Virus record (IMG/VR): IMGVR_UViG_3300042465_002980
Span: 1 to 38,258 of that record
Length of the DNA stretch: 38,258 nucleotides
Strand: one strand, 5' to 3'
From: a virus
Of the stretch, positions 20,789 to 30,372 are shown piece after piece (position 1 is the first letter of the stretch; each line of letters opens with the position of its first letter). The translations under genes were made by a program, and so were the position numbers. The notes beneath the pieces were generated by a model. The model was not told the DNA's origin and did not search any database. It saw nothing but the letters and a program-made list of their open reading frames with translations.

Positions 20789-21201
20789 TACGTGGCCTGG
20801 AATACGCCGTTGGTGCCGTCAAGAGTGACGGTAACTGTCTCGCCTGCTGCGACCACTTGGCTGCTGCCGTAGTCCCAGTAGCCAATCACGTTGTTGTTCG
20901 TGCTGTTGACCAGCAAGGCGTAGCGGAAGGTGAAGCCACCGCCACTGGCCGTCCACGCGGTCGGGGAAGTCAGCACCAGTTTGTAGGTGCCGCCAGATTG
21001 CGTGGCGCTGGATACCGCGGCAGAATTGCCGCCCTGCGTGTAGCCGCCGCCAGTGGCCAAGTCCGTGGTGCCCGGCGTGAAGGCGGCGTTGGCCGGCGCA
21101 GCGGCAGACAAGGCAACTGCCCAAGTGTCGGAGCCAGCGTTGACGGCTTCAAACAACGGCTCAATTGCCGCGTTGATTTTTACGAATGATGCGGTTGGCA
21201 T
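20788..21201 (-). CDS. small structural protein (137 aa)
   Basis: A GGAGA ribosome site precedes the ATG at 21201 by about 6 nt. The 137-aa protein is beta-rich and Thr/Ser/Gly/Ala-rich, with GGGYTQGGNSAAVSSATQSGG in the middle and YALLVNSTNNNVIGYWDYGS later. It contains no catalytic motif. It is followed directly by a similar-looking gene and is probably a tail or capsid accessory protein. Confidence 0.62.
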   Translation of the reverse strand: MPTASFVKINAAIEPLFEAVNAGSDTWAVALSAAAPANAAFTPGTTDLATGGGYTQGGNSAAVSSATQSGGTYKLVLTSPTAWTASGGGFTFRYALLVNSTNNNVIGYWDYGSSQVVAAGETVTVTLDGTNGVFQAT

Positions 21202-21213
21202 TGCTGTCTCCGA

Positions 21214-21579
21214 TTAACGTAATACGGTTCTGGACCGCATGGTGCCGAGTTCGTCAGGCACCATCACGCGGTCGGCCAAAGCGGCCTGAATCATCTTATC
21301 CATGCGCTTTGCCAGCGACACTTCCAACTTCTCAATTGCCGCCACCAGCGCCGCGTCTTCCGGGGCGTCGTCTTCTTCGTCGGCTTCTTCCACTTCAACG
21401 GGCTTACGGACTTCCCGCCGGAGTTCATCAATCTGCGTTTGCAGGTCGGCGGCCGTGTTCTCGGCAGCAATGGCGCGGTCTTCCAGCACCAGGATCAGCC
21501 GCCCGAGTTGCCGCGCGGTTTCGTCTGACGTGTCATCCGGCAGCTTCAATTCCCTGCCATTGCCAAGGTCGAGTATCAT
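21214..21579 (-). CDS. coiled-coil hypothetical protein (121 aa)
   Basis: It starts in an ATGA overlap with the large internal virion protein gene. The first 20 residues resemble a small strand domain. Residues about 25-60 and 75-100 are heptad-like helices, split by a very acidic Glu/Asp-rich loop (about 62-73). The C-terminus is basic. The shape suggests an assembly chaperone or virion adaptor. No family is recognised. Confidence 0.62.
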   Translation of the reverse strand: MILDLGNGRELKLPDDTSDETARQLGRLILVLEDRAIAAENTAADLQTQIDELRREVRKPVEVEEADEEDDAPEDAALVAAIEKLEVSLAKRMDKMIQAALADRVMVPDELGTMRSRTVLR

Positions 21580-24500
21580 TTTTCAGCCTTGATTCGTTTC
21601 TCAGGGGCGACTGCCTCTGTCTGCTTAATGATGGTGTCCACGATCTTCTGCCGCACTTTGTCTCGCTCCGCGGCATCCGCCGGCAGGGCCGCATACTGAC
21701 CTTGGCGGCGAGTGCCTTCAATGACGCGCTTGTAGATTGCTTCCTTGGCAAAGTCTGGTGTGCGCTCCCAGTCCGGGGCGTTGACAATCGGCGCCAGAAT
21801 CTCCATGGCGTTCTTGCCGGACACTTGCGCAAACACGTCCCGCTGTTCGGCGGTCAGTTCGATGCGTTTGTCTTTTGCCTTTAACGGGCCTTTTTCCGTT
21901 ATGTCTTTTGGCACCGGCGCTATCGCCAATTCCAGCCGCACGGCTTCGGTCTTCACTTTGTTTTTGCTGACTTCGCTGGTCGCCACCGGCATGACAGCAA
22001 ACCACTTGTTGTTGGCGGACGGCTCACCCCACGCGTCCCGCTTCGGCATCAGCTTCTCGCGGAAGTAGGGCAGTTGCGACTGAATGGCGTCCATCACGCC
22101 GTCCACTTCCCGCTTATACGGATCGGCCAAGGTCGTTGTCTGCCCGATGATCTTTGGCACCAACGAGGTGGCGTAGCCTTCCATGAATTGATCGCCGTAA
22201 CGCACCGGGTCAACCATGGCGTTGACCGCACTGGCCAAGCCGGACAGGTAGGTTGTGCTGATTGTGGCGTTGCCGAACATCAGCACCAGCATCGCGGTCA
22301 TTTTTTTCGCGTCTACGTTGTCGTCGCTGGCCTTTATCATGTCAATCAAATCACCGGCTATCCCCATGACTTTGGCCACGGGTTCGATGCGCTGATAGCT
22401 ATAGTATTTGCCATCAATCTGGATACTGTAGGGCTGCCAACCAGCGGCGCGTTTCGTGCCGCCTTGCTCTTTATCGTAAAGACCACCGCCGGTCAGAATA
22501 CCGTCTTCAGCCATGGCGAACGCCGTCATGGCGATGCCGGTGCCGATGGTGACGCGGGCAATGGCGCGGGCCTGGGCTTCGCCACCAGCGGCAAAGTCCG
22601 CACGCCAGCGGCCGGACAGCAGGTTCAAGCCGGGCGTGTGCTGCACCGCCCAGGATACCAAGTTGGCCGGGGTGCGCACGAACGGGATAACGAACTGGCT
22701 CCAGTGGCCTGCCATGGCTTGCTGCACCATCTCCAGGCGCGGGCCGACGCGCTGCGAGAACACGGCTTCGGCACCAACTTGCGCGATCGTATCCAGCACC
22801 TTCTGCCCGGCGGTTGCTGACAGCCCAGTCGCCGGGTTGTTCAGGTATTCGGTGATCTTGGCTTTCGCCTCCATCGTGTCCGGGTGCAGCCCTTCTTTGA
22901 CCACCCGATCAACTGCCAGTTCGTAGGCTTTTGCCCGCTCCGCAGGGATACGGAACAGCGCGTCCTGCGCTTGCAGCAGCCGGAACGGGGTGCGGATAAT
23001 CTCACCCTTGACGCCTTCAATGGCCGGGCGATAAATGTCACCCTTGTCCAGACTCAGCGTGTCGCTGCGCAGGGCTTCCCCGGCCACCTTGAGTGCGTCG
23101 GCGGTGCCCAGTTGCAGGCCGATGACGGACGACAGGGCGCGGGCTTTATATTGCGCCATGGTCAGTGGGTCGCCCTTGGCTGCGCGCTTGCCCGCGGTGA
23201 TCGTCGCAGCCAGGGTATTCTCCGGCAGGTCGATCATCCACTTGGTGGTGTTACCCATGATGTTGGCCAGATGGGTCAACGGACCAGACAAGATACCTGC
23301 CTTCCACGCTTCGATTACCTTCTCGGTCGTCGTGGCCTTGGAATATTGGCTGGCAAACTCAGCCATCTGCGCCGGGTCTTTCATCTGGGACATCATCCTG
23401 GCCACGTCCTGCAGGCTGCCCTTGCGCTCTGCAGCGGCCAGCAGGACGTTGGCTTCGCCCAGCAAGGCAGAGTCGTATTTGATGCTTCGCAGGATCTGAA
23501 GCGCGCGGCCGGCTTCGGCGCCCACCCCTTCCAGTTCAGCCTTCAGCATCCCCACGCGCTCAATGGCAGCAAGGGCGGTCAACTTGGCTTGCGGTGTGAG
23601 TTCGGCGGGCGTCAGGTCTTTGATCTTCGCCAGTTCCTGCATGGCATGATTGGTCGCCCCTTTCAGCAGATGCGCGCGGGCGTAGATTTCAGCCGCGTTG
23701 CCCGCTTCGCCAATCACCCGGTCACTGACCTTGCCACCAGCAATGGCTTGCAGGGCTTCCGTGGCAGTCTGCTTGTTTGGCACCACACCGCGGGTTTGTG
23801 CTTGAATCTCGTTTTGGTAGAGTTCCGTGACGCCACGCAGCACTCCCTTGGCGGTGGCGTTGTCCGTAATGTATTCGTATTTCACCGGGTCAACCAGCGC
23901 GCCGCTGCCCAGCTTCGGCACGGTTGTCGGGTCGGCGTTCAGCGCCTCACGCAGCATGTCCGGGCGCGGGTCCGCGTCAATGGCCGCTTTGATGCGTTCT
24001 TGCAGGGCCACCGGTTCATAGGCTTTCGGGGTTTCGCCTTTCTCCAGCGCCGCCTTTATTTCAGGATTCTTCGCCGCATCCCCGGCCACCATGTCAGGTG
24101 TGCGGCCAGTCTGCGCGTAAATGGACCGCAACCCGCCCGCCACCTTCACGGCACCCTTCATGCCACCCAGCAGCAGCGCGTTGTCCATGAAGTCCATGGC
24201 GGTCGGCATACGGCCTTCCAAGGCTGCGGAAGTCGTAGTCAGTGTTGACAGTTCGGTGCCGAAGACTGCTGCGCCTTTGGTCACAGCGCCCGCCGTAGCA
24301 GGCAGCGCCGCCCCCACCACGCGTCCAGCACCCATGGTCGCTGCGCCGATCACCGCGCCCTTGGTGCCGCCGGCCATCGCCGCTTTGGCGATGTCCCAGA
24401 CACCGCCCCAAGAGGCTGCGTGGTTGTTGGAGTAGGCTTCAATCAGTGCATCCCGCAAAGCCATTGGGGCCGCAAAGCCTGCGGCACCCATGGCAATAGG

Positions 24501-24791
24501 GCCGCCTGGCGCGGCTGGAACTGCGGCGGCGATAGACAGCGGCAGGTCAGCTACAACACCCGCGGCGCCAGCGGCTAGGCGTTGATGCCAAGGGGCGTCT
24601 TCACCTAGTTGCTGACTTGGCATCTGGCCGCGCAAGGCCAGACCGGTGGCGCTGTTCTGCAGCCCGGCGATTACCGCGTCACCAATGTCTTTGGCACGTT
24701 TCGGCTCCGGCACGTTGATCGCCGGCGGGCCGAATTGCGCCCACGGACCTGCGACCGGCGCAGATTGGAACTGCTCCCAGGGACCAGCCAT
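21576..24791 (-). CDS. large internal virion / DNA ejection protein (gp16-like position)
   Basis: At 1071 aa this is the largest gene. The N-terminus has two GPWEQF/GPWAQF repeats (residues 3-8 and 15-20), seen in many large phage ejection proteins. Residues about 70-180 are Gly/Ala-rich and hydrophobic and could insert into the host membrane. The rest is long and helical. No transglycosylase motif was found by eye. By order (gp13-, gp14-, gp15-like genes upstream) it corresponds to T7 gp16. It overlaps both neighbours. The only exact GGTAATCGC copy outside the early region lies in this gene, at 24667-24675. Confidence 0.8.
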   Translation of the reverse strand: MAGPWEQFQSAPVAGPWAQFGPPAINVPEPKRAKDIGDAVIAGLQNSATGLALRGQMPSQQLGEDAPWHQRLAAGAAGVVADLPLSIAAAVPAAPGGPIAMGAAGFAAPMALRDALIEAYSNNHAASWGGVWDIAKAAMAGGTKGAVIGAATMGAGRVVGAALPATAGAVTKGAAVFGTELSTLTTTSAALEGRMPTAMDFMDNALLLGGMKGAVKVAGGLRSIYAQTGRTPDMVAGDAAKNPEIKAALEKGETPKAYEPVALQERIKAAIDADPRPDMLREALNADPTTVPKLGSGALVDPVKYEYITDNATAKGVLRGVTELYQNEIQAQTRGVVPNKQTATEALQAIAGGKVSDRVIGEAGNAAEIYARAHLLKGATNHAMQELAKIKDLTPAELTPQAKLTALAAIERVGMLKAELEGVGAEAGRALQILRSIKYDSALLGEANVLLAAAERKGSLQDVARMMSQMKDPAQMAEFASQYSKATTTEKVIEAWKAGILSGPLTHLANIMGNTTKWMIDLPENTLAATITAGKRAAKGDPLTMAQYKARALSSVIGLQLGTADALKVAGEALRSDTLSLDKGDIYRPAIEGVKGEIIRTPFRLLQAQDALFRIPAERAKAYELAVDRVVKEGLHPDTMEAKAKITEYLNNPATGLSATAGQKVLDTIAQVGAEAVFSQRVGPRLEMVQQAMAGHWSQFVIPFVRTPANLVSWAVQHTPGLNLLSGRWRADFAAGGEAQARAIARVTIGTGIAMTAFAMAEDGILTGGGLYDKEQGGTKRAAGWQPYSIQIDGKYYSYQRIEPVAKVMGIAGDLIDMIKASDDNVDAKKMTAMLVLMFGNATISTTYLSGLASAVNAMVDPVRYGDQFMEGYATSLVPKIIGQTTTLADPYKREVDGVMDAIQSQLPYFREKLMPKRDAWGEPSANNKWFAVMPVATSEVSKNKVKTEAVRLELAIAPVPKDITEKGPLKAKDKRIELTAEQRDVFAQVSGKNAMEILAPIVNAPDWERTPDFAKEAIYKRVIEGTRRQGQYAALPADAAERDKVRQKIVDTIIKQTEAVAPEKRIKAEK

Positions 24792-26260
24792 TATTTAACT
24801 TCTTTGTAGTTGGATTGGACTGCCGGGTCGCCGCCTTTGAATTCCCATTTCTTGCCGCCAAACTCCAACACAGTCCCGGCGCGCGGAAGGGCGGTCGCCG
24901 GCGTATTCCCCTTCACCCGGTCAATCGAACCCTGGATGAACTCGCGTGAACCCACAAAGTCTTTGCTGGCGGGGTTGAACGCCTCCATCGGGTCTTTCTT
25001 TTCTGCCCGCAGAGCCTCAGTCTTTTTATACACCCGGTTTTGGTAGTCCATCTGGATTTCAGCGACGATACCTGGTTGTCCAATGTAGCGTGGGTCTTGC
25101 GACAGCGAACGTCCGACAATCGACATCAAGCCATTTAAATGGCCACCGATGGATCGATTGTTCTCGTCCTTCTGGTTGGCCACCATGGCATTCAATTGGT
25201 TGGCCGTGTTGGTGTTAATGTCGCCGCGCTGCACCGCCTCAAAGATTGGCGTGGCGCTGTAAATCTTGCGCGCGTCGCCATCTGGCGCATGAATTGCCAT
25301 CCACAGATTGCGTTCGACAACCGGGTCTGAGCGTTTACCCTCGTTCCTTGCCTCTTTCGCCCGACTTTCGGCCAGCAGGATAATGTGCTCCCGCGCCCGT
25401 GCGGTCAGTGTTTCGTCACTCAGCGCGGCCTTCATGGAAAAGCCGCCGGTCATCATCTGTTTAAAATAACCGTCAAGGGATTGTTCGCTTTTCCGCAGCC
25501 GCTCTACTTCTGCTTCCGCCTTTACGCGCGCGTCTTCTGCGCGCATGGCGTTTTGTGTTTCTTTTGCCCGATCAAGAATAGCCTGCCGCTGCGCCGGGTC
25601 CAACACAAACTGGCCGTCTTCAACCGCTTTGATGGCGGCGTTCGGGTCGCTGCGCGCCAGCGACCGAGCCGCTGCCACGTTCAGATTGTTCTTCAGTTCT
25701 TGCGCATAAGCGTCCCGCTTTTCCGGCGGCACACGGGTCAGTGTTGCGATAAACGCATCAACGTCCTGCTCCGCCTGTGGCAAGTAGGCAGGGCCGTTCG
25801 TGGCCAGTGTGCTTCCGAGACTGCTCAAGAATTTAGCGCCGTCTACCCGCGCTTGTATTGATGCGCGCGTTACGGCTATGTTGTTGGCTTGATTATCAAA
25901 CACAGCCGTGTTGTTGGCTGCGTGTAGGGCTGCTGCGTCTGCGCCTTTGCGCGTCTGCACCCCCTCGCTGACTTTGGATATGTCGGCGTCCAGTTCTTCC
26001 TTAATCTTGCCCAAGTCTTCACCAGAAGTCGCCGCTTCGTCCAGCCGCTTGGCGTACTTGGCCCGGATCTCGGCCTGCTGCACCAGCACTTTGCGGGACT
26101 CGTCTTCTTCTGTGCGTTGGAATTGCTGCTCTGCCACATTCTGAACGGTGCGGCCAAGCGGAGCCATGTCCACAAAATTCGTGTCTTCAACACCGGCACG
26201 CCGCCCGCCGGAGATGGCACCCGGCTGAATGTCGGCACTACGAGTAGGCAGTCTTGGCAT
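24791..26260 (-). CDS. helical internal virion protein (gp15-like position)
   Basis: The 489-aa product is almost wholly helical and charged, with Lys/Glu/Ala/Arg heptads over residues about 40-330, no signal peptide and no membrane segment. Position between a gp14-like and a very large protein suggests the second core/ejection protein. The C-terminal 40 residues include FGGKKWEFKGGD, a small strand-rich end. It lies 2 bp after the upstream gene and overlaps the next as TAATG. Confidence 0.78.
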   Translation of the reverse strand: MPRLPTRSADIQPGAISGGRRAGVEDTNFVDMAPLGRTVQNVAEQQFQRTEEDESRKVLVQQAEIRAKYAKRLDEAATSGEDLGKIKEELDADISKVSEGVQTRKGADAAALHAANNTAVFDNQANNIAVTRASIQARVDGAKFLSSLGSTLATNGPAYLPQAEQDVDAFIATLTRVPPEKRDAYAQELKNNLNVAAARSLARSDPNAAIKAVEDGQFVLDPAQRQAILDRAKETQNAMRAEDARVKAEAEVERLRKSEQSLDGYFKQMMTGGFSMKAALSDETLTARAREHIILLAESRAKEARNEGKRSDPVVERNLWMAIHAPDGDARKIYSATPIFEAVQRGDINTNTANQLNAMVANQKDENNRSIGGHLNGLMSIVGRSLSQDPRYIGQPGIVAEIQMDYQNRVYKKTEALRAEKKDPMEAFNPASKDFVGSREFIQGSIDRVKGNTPATALPRAGTVLEFGGKKWEFKGGDPAVQSNYKEVK

Positions 26261-26262
26261 GG

Positions 26263-26853
26263 TTAATATCCGGGGTCGTCGTAAGAACTGACAGAGATAC
26301 CGCCAGTGCGGGTCAGCCTGCCTTGGTTCATGTTGTAAGCCGCAGCACCGCCTTTAAGCAGTTCGCCGCCGGCCTTCATGTAGCCCGCAGTCCGCGCGGC
26401 CTTGCCGCTGGCCGTGTCCAGATTGGCCGTATTCACAAAGCCACGCGCACGCTGTTCGCCCTGGTAGACCGCGTATTGCTTCTCCAGTTCGCCTTGTGCC
26501 GCTTGGTCGCCCAGCACGTCCAGCACCGAGCCGGAGTCTGCCGCGCCGCCGCTCTTGCCCTGCGCCGCCCGAATGGAACCCAGCCGCAGCGCGTTCTCAC
26601 GTTCAATCTGGCTTGCCTGCGCCGCCGCGTCACCCCGCGCAATCTCGGCGTTCTGCATACCGACTGCCGCGTTGAAGTCTGCAGCGGCCTTGGCAGCGTT
26701 ACCCTGTTGGATGGCGCTGACCGCCTGTACGCCAGCGCCAACAGCCGCCATAATTGCCAGCGTGCCGGGGTCTTCGCGCAGCCCGTAAGCCGGGCCGCCG
26801 AACGGATTACCGGCTGGAATCTCAAACGCCCAAAGTTTGTCTGCCCGTGACAT
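26263..26853 (-). CDS. internal virion protein (gp14-like)
   Basis: The 196-aa product has a hydrophobic Ala/Gly segment (about residues 32-50), then a repeated Ala-rich helix with FNAAVGMQNAEIARGDAAAQ (60-79), characteristic of T7 gp14-like internal core proteins. A Gly-rich C-terminal part follows. It would form part of the ejection channel across the envelope. It sits 3 bp after the gp13-like gene. Confidence 0.8.
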   Translation of the reverse strand: MSRADKLWAFEIPAGNPFGGPAYGLREDPGTLAIMAAVGAGVQAVSAIQQGNAAKAAADFNAAVGMQNAEIARGDAAAQASQIERENALRLGSIRAAQGKSGGAADSGSVLDVLGDQAAQGELEKQYAVYQGEQRARGFVNTANLDTASGKAARTAGYMKAGGELLKGGAAAYNMNQGRLTRTGGISVSSYDDPGY

Positions 26854-26856
26854 GCT

Positions 26857-27291
26857 CTACCCCGTAATCCTCACGTACCCCGTGTGGTCTTCCCCTTCCG
26901 GGCCGAAGCGTTCCATCCGCTCAGTCTCCACCCGGAACCCCAGCATCTTTGCCCACTTGTGGCCCAGCGCAAAATCACGCCGAACACTGATCTCCAGCCG
27001 CCCTTCTACCTTGGCCATGTGCTTTACCGCGGCCATGGTAATGAACCGCATGTACTTGCCACTGGCCTTGTTCAGATACATCCATCCTTGATGCCGCCCT
27101 GGCCAGTGCTGGATCGTCCCGCCGCACGCCACCGGCGTTCCGTCAACCACTGCCGTCCAACTGTTCTGCTTCTCCAGCGCCATCAGGGTTTCCACATCCA
27201 ACGGCATGAAACCGCTTTCCGGCTTCCCCGCTCCCACCAGCCACGCAATGTGCCAGCGGCGAAACGGCACCACTTGTCTAGTCCGAGACAT
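26857..27291 (-). CDS. GNAT-like protein (T7 gp13 position)
   Basis: I start it at the ATG 27291, which overlaps the nozzle gene end by 14 bp; a longer form to 27360 begins with unlike sequence. The 144-aa protein has a GNAT acyltransferase-like layout: ESGFMPLDVETLM, WTAVVDGTPVACGGT (strands 3-4), YLNKASGKYMRFIT, and KMLGFRVETERMERFG at the C-terminus. It matches the gp13/internal-virion-A-like proteins that precede gp14 in podoviruses. Enzyme activity is not certain. Confidence 0.78.
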   Translation of the reverse strand: MSRTRQVVPFRRWHIAWLVGAGKPESGFMPLDVETLMALEKQNSWTAVVDGTPVACGGTIQHWPGRHQGWMYLNKASGKYMRFITMAAVKHMAKVEGRLEISVRRDFALGHKWAKMLGFRVETERMERFGPEGEDHTGYVRITG

Positions 27292-29800
27292 TGATCTTCG
27301 GCATGATGGCCAGCACGGTTGCCGGGAACGGGCCGTCAGCCCGCCAGTAGACTTGCCCACGCCTGTTAAAGTCGTCTTCCATTCGTTCGCTGATAACGTC
27401 AGTCACAAGCGCGGTTGCCTCACCAAAGTTTTGCCCCCATGTCGTTGCAAGAATCTCAGTTAGATTAGCAGAATCCGGGCCAAATTTCAAGCCCAACGTA
27501 TCCATCAGCCAAAACCCTACAAGGTGAATTCGCTTAGTTTTGCCCTGCGAGGTGCCATCCTGCGACCCCCCTTCCAGTGGCATGGTCTGCCCGTCGCTTT
27601 GGTAGCTGTAACCCAGCGTGACGACCGTGGCGGTGTGGTTCAGGGTGACGGTGCCATTGGTGACGGTCACGGCCGGGTGCTTGGCGCCGTCCACGTAAGG
27701 GGTGATGCTCTGCCCTTCCAAGTGCCACAGGCCCGTCACGGTGCTGCTGGGCGACGCGTTGGTGATGGTGTAGCCACAATCCAGATGGAAAGCGTCAACC
27801 TGCGTGTCGCCGTATTCCCAGATTTTGCTCATGTATTCAATGTAGCGTTTGGTGGCTCCATTGATGTAACGCTTGACTACCATGTAGAGTTCATCCCGGC
27901 TGGCGGACGGGTTCGGCACCACGGCCACGGATTCGACCAGCGGGATGGCGGTGCTGCCGGCGTTGCTGTAGCCGCCAAGTTCGTGCCGGTGCCAGGCCAC
28001 TACGTCTTGATCGCGCTCGTAGGTGAAGCCCAGCAGCACGCCGTCTGACCGGACAGCCCAGACAATAGCCTGCGGCTGGGTCTGGTAGGCCAGTTCGGTG
28101 ATTGACGGGCGGGTGATGTGCTCGGCCAGCATGGTCATGTCAGGGGCTTTAAAGCCATCGACTTCAAATACGTAAGCCAGTTCCCGCAGCTTGCGACCCG
28201 CGCGCTGGACGAACAGCACGGCGTTGCCCGCGGACACGGGCGCTACATCGGCGCTGCCGTGGCGAGTGGACGGTTTGCCTGTAATGTTGGTAGGGGTAAT
28301 GGCTTCGTTCAATGCCGAAGGCTTTACCTGCCATTCGCCGCGGGTGGTGCCGACCAGCAAGCCCTTCTCGTTGGTGGCCAGCCACTTGACCGCATTGACA
28401 TCATCTGCGTTCAAAGTGAACGACACGGCGTTGTCATCTGCCACCACGCCCGCCGTGCTGGTCGGGGCGAAGTTGGAATACAGCCCGGTCTTGGAGCCAT
28501 CAATACGCTGCGGCGACGTGGCCGAGCCAGCAAAGAACAGCCGGTCTTCATGGAACGTGGCGCAGGTCGGGTAGCCCGTGGTGTCTGACCACAGGCCCAT
28601 GCGCCAGTCGGTCTTGGAAGTGGCGTCGGTCAAGGTGCTGTAGACATGCCCAATCACCACGGTAGTCGAAACGAAGTGGACGATTTCAACGTAGCCCCAG
28701 ACAGAACCTTCCCGGATGCGGATCAACCGGCCAACGTCGGTGCTCAGAAAGCCTTGCCCGCCGTTGATGCCAGTGATGGCACTGGCCGTGATGAACGGGT
28801 GCCGGCTTGAAGTGCCGCCGCTGACGTAGGCGTTGGTGTAGACGGAGCCTTGCAAGTCAAAGTCGTTGGCATTAATTCGGGTGACAACCCAGTGCTCGTT
28901 GGCTTCAGTCGTGCCAAGCACGTTTTCAATTTCGGTGCCTTCGCCAGTCAGCAGGCCGTGGCCCGCCGCCGTGATGCGGATAAGACCTGAACCATTATTT
29001 GCCGCGTTAGTAATGGCGACCGGCGTGCCATTCGTTGCGGTGTCCGGGGTCAGGGTCGTGGTGCCGGTGTTCATTGACTCATACGGCCCATCGGCAAACG
29101 TGATGTCAGCCAGCGTCCAGGACGTAGCGGACACACGCACCAGCGTTGCCGGCGGGAAGTCGGGGTGCAGAATATACAACGTATCGGCAGATTGGACGAT
29201 ACGCAGATCAACCAAGTCAGCTTCGGCGTAAGTCGTCGTCACCTGGTAGATTTCCGCCACCGTGCCGCCGGACGACCATGCGCCGTAACCCGCGCTGTTT
29301 ACCGCGGTGCCGTCGCTGTTGTAGAGTTCAAACGTGTTGGCGCCAGTATTGACGTTGGTGACAACAAACTCCCGGCGGTTCACCTGCGTCATGCCAACCA
29401 CGCCAGAGACATACACACGGTCGCCGTTGGCGTAGGTGTCGCTGCCAGAATAGGTCAATACCGCTGTTGCGGCCTGCGTGATGCCGGTGATGTTTTGGCC
29501 GGTTGCCGTCAGCGGCGCGTTGCCCGTGAAGAACCGGATGTAGTTCTCGCCAAATTCCAGCACGTAGGTCTGGGTGACGGAGAATTGAAACGGGAACAGG
29601 CGGCACTCTTTGTCGTGGTGCCGCGCTTGCTGTTGGTAGACGGTGCCGGGGCGGCGGGTCCACGCGCCCTGGGTCAGCGGGATGGCGTTCTTGCAAACCT
29701 GCAGCCCGTTTTTGTACTTGGCGATGTCCTGCCGGCCAAGCAAAAGAGGGCTGAGTTCGCCCGCGTTACAGGTATTCTGAATCAGGCTGGCACGGGCCAT
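27278..29800 (-). CDS. tail nozzle protein (gp12-like, tail tubular B)
   Basis: The 840-aa product begins MARASLIQNTCNAGELSP and LLLGRQDIAKYKNG, followed by LQVCKNAIPLTQGAWTRRPG, the recognisable start of podovirus nozzle/tail tubular B proteins. The rest is beta-rich, including WSDTTGYPTCATFHEDRLFFAG (about residues 405-425), typical of the same family. It forms the tube end below the adaptor ring and helps hold DNA in. It lies 1 bp after the adaptor gene. Confidence 0.9.
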   Translation of the reverse strand: MARASLIQNTCNAGELSPLLLGRQDIAKYKNGLQVCKNAIPLTQGAWTRRPGTVYQQQARHHDKECRLFPFQFSVTQTYVLEFGENYIRFFTGNAPLTATGQNITGITQAATAVLTYSGSDTYANGDRVYVSGVVGMTQVNRREFVVTNVNTGANTFELYNSDGTAVNSAGYGAWSSGGTVAEIYQVTTTYAEADLVDLRIVQSADTLYILHPDFPPATLVRVSATSWTLADITFADGPYESMNTGTTTLTPDTATNGTPVAITNAANNGSGLIRITAAGHGLLTGEGTEIENVLGTTEANEHWVVTRINANDFDLQGSVYTNAYVSGGTSSRHPFITASAITGINGGQGFLSTDVGRLIRIREGSVWGYVEIVHFVSTTVVIGHVYSTLTDATSKTDWRMGLWSDTTGYPTCATFHEDRLFFAGSATSPQRIDGSKTGLYSNFAPTSTAGVVADDNAVSFTLNADDVNAVKWLATNEKGLLVGTTRGEWQVKPSALNEAITPTNITGKPSTRHGSADVAPVSAGNAVLFVQRAGRKLRELAYVFEVDGFKAPDMTMLAEHITRPSITELAYQTQPQAIVWAVRSDGVLLGFTYERDQDVVAWHRHELGGYSNAGSTAIPLVESVAVVPNPSASRDELYMVVKRYINGATKRYIEYMSKIWEYGDTQVDAFHLDCGYTITNASPSSTVTGLWHLEGQSITPYVDGAKHPAVTVTNGTVTLNHTATVVTLGYSYQSDGQTMPLEGGSQDGTSQGKTKRIHLVGFWLMDTLGLKFGPDSANLTEILATTWGQNFGEATALVTDVISERMEDDFNRRGQVYWRADGPFPATVLAIMPKINVSD

Positions 29801-29801
29801 G

Positions 29802-30371
29802 TCAGTACCTAGCTGCCAGCCACGGGTCTTCCGGGAACTCCTGCGCTGCCTTCTCTATAGCCCCGCAACGGCGGGCTTCTGCGATGTCGGCCTTGTAGTC
29901 TTCTTTAACGCTTTCCTTGTCCGAAGTGCTGTCCGTGATTTCCTTGGCGCACTCCAGCGCCAGGCGGCCAGCAAAGGCTTCCACGAACAACGGGTCGTAG
30001 TAGTTCGGATCTTCAATGCGGGCGATGTATTTGATCTCCAGCGGGGCCGCATCTGTGCTGAGAATGTGAATACCTTCAATCTTCCAATCGACTGCGGCGC
30101 CCGACTCGTTATCCCGCAACAGGCGGATGAAGTCGTTGGGCAGGCTGTAACGATTGTAGTCGCCCCACACCGGGTCGTCGCCATCGGCGGCGATTGAATC
30201 GCGTTTGATGGCAAAGGACCAGTCGTAGCGGCGCAGTTCTGCGTCACGGACACGTTCAAACGCCGCGTTCATGGAACGGGCGTTCGGGGTGTCCTGGTCC
30301 AAGCTGGAGATGCGCTTCGCACCCAGCTTTTGCAAGGCGCGGTTCGCAATGGCGACGTTTGAGATAGCCAT
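29802..30371 (-). CDS. head-tail adaptor (gp11-like, tail tubular A)
   Basis: The 189-aa product begins MAISNVAIANRALQKLGAKR and has RYDWSFAIKR, YSLPNDFIRLLR and YIARIEDPNYYDPLFVEAFA, the standard features of podovirus tail tubular A/adaptor proteins. It binds the portal and connects it to the nozzle. Order with the nozzle gene (gp11 then gp12) matches T7. It starts 1 bp after the 612-aa protein gene stop. Confidence 0.92.
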   Translation of the reverse strand: MAISNVAIANRALQKLGAKRISSLDQDTPNARSMNAAFERVRDAELRRYDWSFAIKRDSIAADGDDPVWGDYNRYSLPNDFIRLLRDNESGAAVDWKIEGIHILSTDAAPLEIKYIARIEDPNYYDPLFVEAFAGRLALECAKEITDSTSDKESVKEDYKADIAEARRCGAIEKAAQEFPEDPWLAARY

Positions 30372-30372
30372 G

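Noticed and set aside
17154-21201. Diversity-generating retroelement (as in BPP-1)
   Set aside because: The Bbp19-like gene brought BPP-1 to mind, but there is no reverse transcriptase, no template repeat and no obvious adenine-targeted variable repeat in the tail genes of this window.
22884-24248. 454-codon open frame on the plus strand opposite the large internal virion gene
   Set aside because: It is antisense to a clear coding gene in high-GC DNA, has no ribosome site or recognisable protein features, and is explained by codon bias on the other strand. The same holds for long antisense frames at 36191-37531 (+) and 6233-7261 (-).
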